From the NCBI GenBank assembly GCA_903881535.1, contig CAIRTT010000449.1, forward strand, positions 1 through 9,645: a stretch of 9,645 bases of DNA. Reading direction: 5' to 3'. Each line of letters starts with the position of its first letter. Position 1 is the stretch's first letter. The position numbers and the translations under genes are program-made. Below, piece by piece: positions 1-5,972 of this stretch. Under the pieces are notes generated by a model. It searched no databases and was not told where the DNA came from. It saw only the letters and a list, made by a program, of their open reading frames with translations. The DNA is from an uncultured Armatimonadota bacterium. Lineage in GTDB: Bacteria > Armatimonadota > Armatimonadia > Armatimonadales > Armatimonadaceae.

Positions 1-728
1 ACCGAGTTGTAGGCGAAGACATTGTTGGATGACTGTTCGTAAATCAGAATGCCCGCAGAGTCCTGCCCGCGGTTGTAGACACCGTGAGAGTAGCCACGAA
101 CACACCAGTCAATCTTGTTGTGAAGAATACGGTTCCAGGATGCGCGGTACATCCCGATACCAAGACTGGAAAGGAATGAGAAGTCATTGTGATGGATGTT
201 TCCGCGGTCGCATCGCGTCATCATCAGGCCATTCTGACCACCGCGAGCGGTACATTTTGTGATCGCGAAGTCATTGGTATCGCGCAGATAAAACGCCGCG
301 CCAAACCGCAGCCACTCATCCTTTTCGTTCTGGTGATAGCTCATCCAGTCCGCAAGGTCCTCTTTTTCATCCGTCGACAGGAGATGTTGCTTCCAGTTAT
401 GGCTAGCATCTACATTTTCTAAGACAAGGCCATCCGCGCCGAGTGCGGCAATCGCGACTTTGTACCCGTGAATCTTGAGGTTGCGAACGGTGATGTTCTT
501 ACCCTGAATGATGATGCCCGTGCCCACACGCGTATCAGGTTCGACGTTTGGCGATGTTCCACGCAGTGTAGCGCCGCCGAAGTCGACAACGATGTCATTG
601 CCACTAATGACAATGGCACTCGTCTTCAGTTCTGTGTCGCTGCTGGGGAGAATCCAAGTGCCGCGTCGGATATGGCTGGATGTAGTTATCCGCATCCCGG
701 GGGCAAGCTGTGAAATGTGCTTTTGCAT
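1..728 (-). CDS. Right-handed parallel beta-helix protein, N-terminal 242 residues (runs off left edge)
   Basis: The frame is open from an ATG at 728 to the window edge, giving 242 residues with the C-terminus missing. The start is well supported: AAGGAG lies at 740-735, six bases upstream of the ATG, and the next in-frame stop upstream is the nagA stop, with no other start between. From about residue 38 the protein shows short beta-strand turns with Gly, Asn and Asp at the corners, such as GNDIVVDFGGATLRG, GKNITVRNLKIHG and DGLVLENVDASHN. After a charged insert (about 105-145) the turns resume (NGLMMTRCDRGNIHHNDF, SNNVFAYNS). This is the pattern of pectate-lyase-like/NosD-like beta-helix proteins, which usually bind or cleave polysaccharides. 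The substrate and catalytic residues cannot be named from this fragment. No hydrophobic signal peptide is visible. The gene starts 33 bp after nagA and is probably in the same operon. The fold is likely; the activity is unknown. Confidence 0.85.
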   Translation of the reverse strand, partial: MQKHISQLAPGMRITTSSHIRRGTWILPSSDTELKTSAIVISGNDIVVDFGGATLRGTSPNVEPDTRVGTGIIIQGKNITVRNLKIHGYKVAIAALGADGLVLENVDASHNWKQHLLSTDEKEDLADWMSYHQNEKDEWLRFGAAFYLRDTNDFAITKCTARGGQNGLMMTRCDRGNIHHNDFSFLSSLGIGMYRASWNRILHNKIDWCVRGYSHGVYNRGQDSAGILIYEQSSNNVFAYNS

Positions 729-732
729 GTTT

Positions 733-740
733 CTCTCCTT
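733..740 (-). promoter_or_regulatory. Shine-Dalgarno site of the beta-helix gene
   Basis: Read on the minus strand the bases are AAGGAGAG followed by AAAC and the ATG at 728. This is the best Shine-Dalgarno match in the window. It fixes the start of the beta-helix gene and therefore the absence of a longer, signal-bearing N-terminus. Confidence 0.8.
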
Positions 741-761
741 CAGACAGCCACTGGTGGCAGG

Positions 762-1907
762 CTAAATGTCAATCGAAACCCCACCGATAATCGTGGCGTT
801 GTGTGTTGTCCCACCCTGCATCCGGACGAAGTCCGCCTTGGCGCCAACCGCAATGCGTCCGATATCTGTGCGGCCGATTCGGTCTGCGGCATTTGTGGAT
901 GTCATTTTCGCAAGGGACACAAGGTCACAACCCGTCCACGCCGCGATATTGGATGCGGCATCAGACATCCCGAGAATGCTCCCCGCAAGCGTTCCATCCA
1001 GCAATAAGGCTTTCCCGCCGGCAACCTTTACGGGATGCCCACCAAGGACATAGTCGCCATCGCCTTGTCCCATGCCAGCCATCGCATCGGTGATGGCCAT
1101 AATGTGGTCCGGACCCGCCGCTGCTACCGCCATTTTGATGACATCCGGGTGCACATGGTGGCCATCCGCGATCAGCTCTGCCATGGCATTTGGATGCGTA
1201 AGAAACGTCGGGACGGGACCCGGCTTCCGGTGGTGGATGGGGTCCATTGCGTTAAACAGGTGAGTGGCATCCAAGGGGCCTTCGCTAAGCAGCGCAGCGA
1301 GCTGCTCGCCGCCAATGGTGGTGTGGCCAACGGTTACAGTGACACCGTTTTTCCAGCACCATTCGATGATTGGGCGGGCTTCTGCATACTCTGCAGCAAT
1401 GGTGACCCGCTTGATATTTCCCCGGGAATGCTCGATGTGTCGTAGCCACTCATCGTGATTAGGAACGCGCACATGCTCTTTTGGCTGCGCACCGGGGCGG
1501 AGTGGGTGGATGAATGGTCCTTCGAGGTGGATTCCTGCGATGCGGGCTCCTCCGTGGCAGAAGGCTTCTCCAGCATCGATGGCATCCGCGACGTTTACAA
1601 GCGCCCGTGCGATTTCGGCTTCGCCGTGTGTGATCGTGGTTGCGAGGAGGGATGTCGTCCCACGTTTCGCGTGTGCCCGGCAGATTGCCTGTAGCGCCGC
1701 GGGCGTTGCATCCATGGTGTCCGCGCCACCACCGCCATGGATATGGACATCGACAAAGCCCGGTAGCAACACATCGGCATCGTTAGGAATCACGTGATGC
1801 GTGGGATCCCCACTGATATGGGTGATGATGCCATCCGAGATACCAACCGTCACACGTGCGAGGATGCCTTGTGGGGTTACCGCAAATGCGGCATCCAGGG
1901 TTGTCAT
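762..1907 (-). CDS. nagA: N-acetylglucosamine-6-phosphate deacetylase
   Basis: This 381-residue protein is of normal length for NagA of the amidohydrolase superfamily. The cytoplasmic enzyme removes acetate from GlcNAc-6-phosphate to give glucosamine-6-phosphate in amino-sugar and peptidoglycan recycling. Visible motifs are PGFVDVHIHG with the metal-site HxH at residues 55-57, GIHLEGPFI with metal ligand E129, TVGHTT with H195, DATHLFNAM with H216, and AITDAMAG with the expected catalytic Asp at 274. A C-terminal segment (about 332-362: SLAKMTSTNAADRIG, then G-I-G-R-I-A-V-G-A-K-A-D-F) closes the usual small beta domain. The HxH pair suggests the two-metal type of site, as in Bacillus NagA, rather than the E. 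coli type; this is inference. Its ATG overlaps the tatC stop as ATGA, which implies translational coupling. No nagB or amino-sugar transporter lies nearby, so the link to tatC may be only transcriptional. Confidence 0.95.
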   Translation of the reverse strand: MTTLDAAFAVTPQGILARVTVGISDGIITHISGDPTHHVIPNDADVLLPGFVDVHIHGGGGADTMDATPAALQAICRAHAKRGTTSLLATTITHGEAEIARALVNVADAIDAGEAFCHGGARIAGIHLEGPFIHPLRPGAQPKEHVRVPNHDEWLRHIEHSRGNIKRVTIAAEYAEARPIIEWCWKNGVTVTVGHTTIGGEQLAALLSEGPLDATHLFNAMDPIHHRKPGPVPTFLTHPNAMAELIADGHHVHPDVIKMAVAAAGPDHIMAITDAMAGMGQGDGDYVLGGHPVKVAGGKALLLDGTLAGSILGMSDAASNIAAWTGCDLVSLAKMTSTNAADRIGRTDIGRIAVGAKADFVRMQGGTTHNATIIGGVSIDI

Positions 1908-2992
1908 CGCTGAGCAGGGGTTCCTAGTGGCTGCTGCGGGGCAGGTGTTTGCGGAGCTTCGAGCTGCTTAATGCGTTGTTCAAGAGCATCGATGCGCTTC
2001 ATGAGGTCATCAGATGCCGGTGCGGGTGCGTCAGTCTTTGTTCCCTTGGCGAGCGACTCGTCAATCATCTGCTGCACTCGCTTAACATTAACCGTTGGCT
2101 TGATGCCGCCGCTTTTTTGCGCGGCTACGACTGGATTGTTTTTGTAGAGCCAGAAGCTAACGATCGAGAAGAGCAGGAGGGGAACGAGCGAAACCATAAA
2201 CTTCTGGATGACCTTGCCATCGGATTTGCCGTTTGCATCCGGTTCGAATGCCTTGACCAGCACGATACTGACGAGGTAGAGGCCGGACATCGGGATAGCC
2301 ATGAGAAGCATCGTGGCTGGATCGTTGGTCGGTGTGAAGACTGCGGCCATCGCGGCAATAACGACCACTGCATGGCGCCAGTAAGTGACCATCATTTTGG
2401 AGTTGATGATCTTAATCTGGCTAAGGAAAAGCAGCAGAACTGGCAGCTGGAATGCGAGTCCAAAAGCGACCAGGATTTTCACGGTCAGTAGGAGGTAGTC
2501 TTTTGCATCCTGCAGAACGGTTGCATCCGGAACATCGGAGACATAGAGGGCCATCCAGCCATACGCGGATGGTAGTGCCGAGTAGCCTGTTCCCGCTCCT
2601 GCTAGGAGGAGGAAGCCTGCAAATGGCGCGAGGAAGCGTAGGGGCTTACGTTCTTCATGTGTGAGTGCGGGGCGTACAAATGCCCAGATTTCATAAATAA
2701 TGAATGGGAGGGCGACAGCGATACCTGCAAACAAACAGGTTTCAAGGCGCAGCAGGAATGCATCCTGAATACCGCGGAACACAGGCTTTGCATCCGGCAG
2801 TTTTGCGAGAACAACGTGTGCTGGTGCAAAGAGAATGTTATAGATCACCGGGAACAGGTTGTATGTTGCAATCATTCCGACGAGCACATAGCCCATCATT
2901 CGAAAAATGCGGTTGCGTAGCTCAGCAAGGTGCTCGACGAGCTCCATATGCCCATCTTCGCCTAGTTCGTTCCGTTTTGAAAAGAGACCCAT
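1904..2992 (-). CDS. tatC: Sec-independent protein translocase subunit TatC with extended C-terminus
   Basis: TatC is the polytopic membrane subunit of the twin-arginine translocase, which recognises RR signal peptides of folded exported proteins. The core (about residues 15-250) has the family hallmarks: MELVEHLAELRNR at 16-28, the YEIWAFVRPAL segment with key Glu at 101, and AVFTPTNDP with an Asp at 224 placed like the conserved Asp of the family. Six membrane segments can be placed near 30-50, 76-98, 120-140, 166-190, 205-220 and 228-247. At 362 residues it is about 100 longer than usual. The extra part has a further hydrophobic segment (265-283), a linker, a short heptad-like helix (about 328-345, DDLMKRIDALEQRIKQLE) and a Pro/Gln-rich tail. 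The ATG at 2992 follows AGAAGG at very short spacing; Met16 is an alternative but has a poorer upstream sequence. No tatA or tatB is in the window. Confidence 0.95.
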   Translation of the reverse strand: MGLFSKRNELGEDGHMELVEHLAELRNRIFRMMGYVLVGMIATYNLFPVIYNILFAPAHVVLAKLPDAKPVFRGIQDAFLLRLETCLFAGIAVALPFIIYEIWAFVRPALTHEERKPLRFLAPFAGFLLLAGAGTGYSALPSAYGWMALYVSDVPDATVLQDAKDYLLLTVKILVAFGLAFQLPVLLLFLSQIKIINSKMMVTYWRHAVVVIAAMAAVFTPTNDPATMLLMAIPMSGLYLVSIVLVKAFEPDANGKSDGKVIQKFMVSLVPLLLFSIVSFWLYKNNPVVAAQKSGGIKPTVNVKRVQQMIDESLAKGTKTDAPAPASDDLMKRIDALEQRIKQLEAPQTPAPQQPLGTPAQR

Positions 2993-3094
2993 ATCCTTCT
3001 ATCTTATCGTTGCATCACTCGATTTGTTCCCTGTCTCGCGTAAAAACGGTAGGACGCGCCACGGTTGGTGGAGCGGGTCGGCATTCCTGGATGG

Positions 3095-3129
3095 CAAAAA
3101 GAAAGCGCCTCCTGCGGAGCAGGAGGCGC
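3095..3129 (-). terminator. Rho-independent terminator of the Gly/Met-rich protein gene
   Basis: Positions 3105-3115 and 3119-3129 form a perfect 11-bp GC-rich inverted repeat (GCGCCTCCTGC and its complement) around a 3-base loop. On the minus strand it is followed by TTTCTTTTT. It begins 22 bp after the stop at 3152 and sits between this gene and tatC. There is no T-run on the plus side, so it works only for minus-strand transcription. It implies that tatC has its own promoter between 2993 and 3095. Confidence 0.93.
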
Positions 3130-3151
3130 ATCGTTGTCGTAAACGAAATGT

Positions 3152-5026
3152 TTACTTCTTGACTGTTTTCGCTGGAGCTGGAGCTGGCTTGTCAAGGGTC
3201 ACCACGGTGAAGGACTTGAACTTAGCAGGAACCTTGGATTCTTCCTGCGTCTCACCTTGCATCCCGAAAGCGTTTCCAAAGCTACCCATGCCGGAACCGA
3301 ACCCGGAACCGCCCATGGATGGCATGTCGTCATCGCCACCCATCATGCCACCGCCCATGCGGCCGCCGCCCATTCCACCCATTCCACCCATTCCACCCAT
3401 CATTCCGCCGCCCATACCGCCCATCATTCCCGCACCACCGGAAACACCGGCGCCTGGAACCATGGTTGCAATCACGGATGCTGGTGCATCACCTTCAACT
3501 TCCATCGTCGTCTCAGTACGGACAACCTTGCCAGCCTTGAAACCAAACCAGATCATGCGGGTCATCTTGACCTTCGCACCATCGATTTTGGCTGCTCCGC
3601 CGTAGATAGGCATCGTGACGCGGCCTTCAAATGTCTGTTTGATACGCGCTGTCTGGTAGCCATCTTGCCATTCAAGCGATTCAAGGACATTGTTTGCGGT
3701 CACAGTTGGAGGCGCATCAAGGGTTGCCCACTCAAGCAGCACCGGAGTACGGGACTGCCATGGCTGACCAACACGCACACGCTGACCACCAAGGTCAATC
3801 ACCGGGAGCGCAACATAAGCGCCTGGGCGATCTGCGGATGCAACACCGTATTCAAGTGTCTTACCACTCGTCGAAAGCGTGCGATAACGGGACTTGAAGC
3901 TGAAGACATCCTCGAGGCGAGCGCTTGCGCCATTGCCTGCGGTGATCGTTCCTTCAGTGACGAGGTCACGCGTGAAGTACGCCGATTGTGTGATGCGGTC
4001 TTCAGTTGAGCGCTCATACTTTGCGGTAACCGTCTGCACAGGGAGGGTGTATGGACCGGATGCCTGGAAGTTGCCATTGTCGCGGCCAAAGGCTGCGCCA
4101 CCAGCGCCGCCCATCATGCCAGATCCACCCATCATTCCGCCGCCCATCATTCCACCGCCGCGCATTCCTGCGCCGCCCATCATGCCTGAGCTGCCGCCAC
4201 GAGGACCGCTGGAACCCATACCACCACGTGGTCCACCGCTGGACGTCATGCCGCCGCCGCCGCGCATACCTGCACCGCCGCCACCGCGCATACCTGCACC
4301 GCCGCCACGTGGGCCACTGGAGCCCATACCAGGTCCACCCTTGCCCATGTCGCCGTCGCCGTTCATCCCGCCACCGGCAAATCCACCGCCGCCGCCGGAC
4401 ATCCCACGACCCTGAGATGCAAAACCATTCGAGCCGGATGCAAACCCTGCACCGAGCGCCGCAGGCTTGTTCTCGCCGAGGTACTCGACATCCGTCTTTT
4501 GGGAATAATGCGTTTCATCCCCGACCTGGAAGCGATAGGTCAACAGGATTCCATCCGCAGGGACACGCAAGCCGCCCTTGTTGTCGACTTCAAGCGTCAA
4601 AGATTGACGACCGATGCGCTTGTTGTTGCCATCGAAGGCAATAATCTCAATCGCATGTGGGCCATCCTCGACACCTTCAAGTAAAGAAGGGTTCTTCGGG
4701 TCAGGCGTGAGCGTCTTTGTATTCCAGAGAATCGAGACACTGGTTTCATCATAGGCAAGGACATCTGTGGTGACAGACTTAGCTTTGCCGTTCTTCTCAA
4801 AGACAGGGGCTGGCACACCAAGACCCGCACGGAATTTCCCATCTACGGACAGGGCCAGATACTTGACATTCGTCAAGGCTGTGCGCGGGATCTGAATCCG
4901 CACTGTCTCACGTACACGGGCACCATCCTGCGGACGGGCTACCTTGAATGGCACTTGCGCCGATGCCGCCATAGGCATCGTGATTGCCAAACCCAAGACT
5001 GTCGCACCCAAAATCGTCTTGACCAT
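3152..5026 (-). CDS. Secreted protein with two Gly/Met-rich low-complexity blocks, function unknown
   Basis: I do not recognise this 624-residue protein. Residues 1-24 form a Sec-type signal peptide (K3, hydrophobic 5-20, then AASA before Q24 or V25); there is no RR pair. Residues about 25-190 look like a beta-rich domain (PFKVARPQDGARVRETVRIQ resembles an Ig-like start, with DGPHAIEIIAFDGNNK later). Residues 193-311 are almost only Gly, Met, Ser, Arg and Ala, with repeats such as GAGMRGGG, SSGPRGG and MMGG. Residues about 320-520 form a second folded, Thr- and Val-rich beta domain. Residues 526-590 are a second Gly/Met block (MMGGMGG units, DDDM, then GSGFGSGMGSFG). The tail from 591 is charged and ends PAPAPAKTVKK. 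The start is supported by AGGAAG upstream of the ATG and by the signal peptide. It has its own terminator, so it is probably monocistronic. Met-rich exported segments can bind Cu(I) or be structural; neither role is shown here. Confidence 0.85.
   Translation of the reverse strand: MVKTILGATVLGLAITMPMAASAQVPFKVARPQDGARVRETVRIQIPRTALTNVKYLALSVDGKFRAGLGVPAPVFEKNGKAKSVTTDVLAYDETSVSILWNTKTLTPDPKNPSLLEGVEDGPHAIEIIAFDGNNKRIGRQSLTLEVDNKGGLRVPADGILLTYRFQVGDETHYSQKTDVEYLGENKPAALGAGFASGSNGFASQGRGMSGGGGGFAGGGMNGDGDMGKGGPGMGSSGPRGGGAGMRGGGGAGMRGGGGMTSSGGPRGGMGSSGPRGGSSGMMGGAGMRGGGMMGGGMMGGSGMMGGAGGAAFGRDNGNFQASGPYTLPVQTVTAKYERSTEDRITQSAYFTRDLVTEGTITAGNGASARLEDVFSFKSRYRTLSTSGKTLEYGVASADRPGAYVALPVIDLGGQRVRVGQPWQSRTPVLLEWATLDAPPTVTANNVLESLEWQDGYQTARIKQTFEGRVTMPIYGGAAKIDGAKVKMTRMIWFGFKAGKVVRTETTMEVEGDAPASVIATMVPGAGVSGGAGMMGGMGGGMMGGMGGMGGMGGGRMGGGMMGGDDDMPSMGGSGFGSGMGSFGNAFGMQGETQEESKVPAKFKSFTVVTLDKPAPAPAKTVKK
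3257..3451 (-). repeat. Second Gly/Met-rich coding repeat block
   Basis: These bases encode residues 526-590 of the secreted protein. On the plus strand the unit CATTCCACC recurs four times near 3371-3406 and is flanked by CCGCCGCCCAT variants. The repeats stay in frame and translate as G-G-M or G-G-M-M units, so length changes by slippage would keep the gene intact. Confidence 0.8.
4094..4450 (-). repeat. First Gly/Met/Arg-rich coding repeat block
   Basis: These bases encode residues 193-311 of the secreted protein, made of imperfect copies of G-A-G-M-R-G-G-G, S-S-G-P-R-G-G and M-M-G-G-G. It contains an exact tandem duplication of 24 bp at 4260-4307, coding two identical 8-residue units, which points to recent in-frame expansion. 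Confidence 0.85.
4260..4307 (-). repeat. Exact 2 x 24-bp tandem repeat
   Basis: Two adjacent identical 24-base copies (4260-4283 and 4284-4307) start CCGCGCATACC on the plus strand. They lie inside the first Gly/Met block and each codes one 8-residue unit of Gly, Ala, Met and Arg. Confidence 0.9.
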
Positions 5027-5066
5027 CGCTTCGCTTCCTCTTTAGAACCAAGTCCGTAGACCGTAC

Positions 5067-5078
5067 ACACCTTGGTGT
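5067..5078. promoter_or_regulatory. Small inverted repeat upstream of the Gly/Met protein gene (possible operator)
   Basis: ACACC and GGTGT face each other with two bases between. The repeat lies about 40 bp upstream of the ATG at 5026 and just downstream of a TACAAT box. It could be a repressor site or a small 5'-UTR hairpin. Five-bp arms are short, so chance is a real alternative. Confidence 0.25.
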
Positions 5079-5093
5079 AAACGTCCTGCAGAT

Positions 5094-5099
5094 ATTGTA
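5094..5099 (-). promoter_or_regulatory. Candidate -10 box of the Gly/Met protein gene
   Basis: Minus-strand TACAAT matches the TATAAT consensus at five of six bases and would give a 5'-UTR of about 60 bases. No good -35 hexamer is present at 16-18 bp spacing (the best is CTGATG-like), so the call is weak. The 187-bp gap 5027-5213 must still hold this gene's promoter unless it is read through from the glycosylase gene. Confidence 0.25.
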
Positions 5100-5213
5100 G
5101 ACATCAAGGGACCGCTTCATCAGCCCCATATCCAACATTCCTTTAGAGCGAGGGAACTCTGGAATCCTTCAGTAAAAAGGCACAGAGACACTCTTCGTTC
5201 CGCATTCTACACG

Positions 5214-5912
5214 CTACCCGCGCAATTTCACCGTAGGTTTCTTACTTTCCTGTATGGCATATGCGCACCTTTCTGATAGCGGACACACACCACACTGCGG
5301 TTTTCGTGCATCACACACCCGCCGCCCAAGCCGAATCAATTGCACGTGGTATGAATAAACATCGGTATCGAGGAGTTGACTCTGCAGCACTCCATGCGCT
5401 TTTGCCTCATCCACCGTAGGCCCAATCAACCCCACACGCTGGCTTACCCTATGCACATGTGTGTCCACCGGAAGCACCGGACGCCCCATACAAAACATCA
5501 GGACACACGCTGCCGTCTTTGGCCCAACACCCTTGAAGGACTGCAGATACGCCTGGATTTCGGGAGTCGACATTCCCACCAAAAAACCTAAATCACACCC
5601 GCCGCTGGTTTCCGTTGCAGAACGAAGCACTTCCTGGATACGCTTGGCCTTCTGCGCCGCAAGACCGCCCCTTCGAATCGCATCGATTACAGCTTCGACA
5701 GGCGCATCCCGAACTGCTTCCCAGCCTCCCGGAAACGCCCGCCGCATGTCATCAAAAGCCCGCTCACTGTTAACATCATTTGTGTGCTGACTCAAAATCG
5801 TCTGAATCAGACCATCCAGCGGATCCCCATGGGAACTCCAGCTCACAGGACCAAATACGGCATCCAAGGTGGAAACCACCCAAGCTGTTGTAGGTTTTGC
5901 ACGTCGAGGCAT
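5214..5912 (-). CDS. nth: Endonuclease III-type DNA glycosylase / AP lyase
   Basis: The 232-residue protein belongs to the HhH-GPD superfamily, which removes oxidised or mismatched bases and nicks abasic sites in base-excision repair. The helix-hairpin-helix is FKGVGPKTAAC (126-136), with K132 at the place of the catalytic Lys of E. coli Nth. The catalytic Asp is D150 in PVDTHVHRV. A [4Fe-4S] motif C-x6-C-x2-C-x5-C is complete at C200, C207, C210 and C216. The N-terminal half (DPLDGLIQTILSQHTND, 30-46) matches the family's first helices. Length is near the norm (about 210-230). The context gives no sign of a specialised role; Nth, an Nth-like thymine glycosylase or a divergent paralogue are all possible. 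The start at 5912 has no clear Shine-Dalgarno site. The gene is divergent from murJ across 60 bp. A weak hairpin plus T-run after the stop is not convincing as a terminator. Confidence 0.93.
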   Translation of the reverse strand: MPRRAKPTTAWVVSTLDAVFGPVSWSSHGDPLDGLIQTILSQHTNDVNSERAFDDMRRAFPGGWEAVRDAPVEAVIDAIRRGGLAAQKAKRIQEVLRSATETSGGCDLGFLVGMSTPEIQAYLQSFKGVGPKTAACVLMFCMGRPVLPVDTHVHRVSQRVGLIGPTVDEAKAHGVLQSQLLDTDVYSYHVQLIRLGRRVCDARKPQCGVCPLSERCAYAIQESKKPTVKLRG

Positions 5913-5957
5913 CGCTCATCTAAGCATTAATCACCAACCGGAAGCAAGGTCCCTGCC

Positions 5958-5966
5958 TGATACCAT
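5958..5966 (+). promoter_or_regulatory. Candidate extended -10 promoter for murJ (possibly leaderless)
   Basis: TGATACCAT carries TGn plus TACCAT (TAnnnT type) ending six bases before the murJ ATG at 5973. Transcription starting about seven bases after the box would begin at or next to the A of the ATG. No Shine-Dalgarno site lies at normal distance; the only purine-rich run, AAGG at 5946-5949, is over 20 bases away. A leaderless murJ mRNA is therefore plausible but unproven. Confidence 0.35.
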
Positions 5967-5972
5967 GCCAAC

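Noticed and set aside
660..672. Arg-Arg pair near the N-terminus of the beta-helix protein (residues 21-22), suggestive of a Tat signal beside tatC
   Set aside because: The residues after RR (GTWILPSSDTELK) are polar and no hydrophobic segment follows, so it is not a twin-arginine signal peptide.
1949..2491. 180-codon plus-strand open frame inside tatC
   Set aside because: It shows no recognisable domain, and tatC on the other strand carries all conserved family motifs.
3001..3006. TAAGAT (minus strand) as a -10 box for tatC
   Set aside because: It matches only four of six consensus bases, has no -35 at proper spacing and would place the transcription start inside or after the AGAAGG ribosome site. 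A tatC promoter must exist downstream of the terminator but I cannot place it.
3894..4415. Long Pro-rich plus-strand open frame
   Set aside because: It is the antisense shadow of the first Gly/Met block: Gly codons GGN read on the other strand give Pro codons. It lacks a start context and a folded domain.
5139..5213. Hairpin-like AGAGTGTCTCT followed by a T-run after the DNA glycosylase stop (minus strand)
   Set aside because: The stem is only 4 bp and is separated from the T-run by several unpaired bases, too weak to call an intrinsic terminator.
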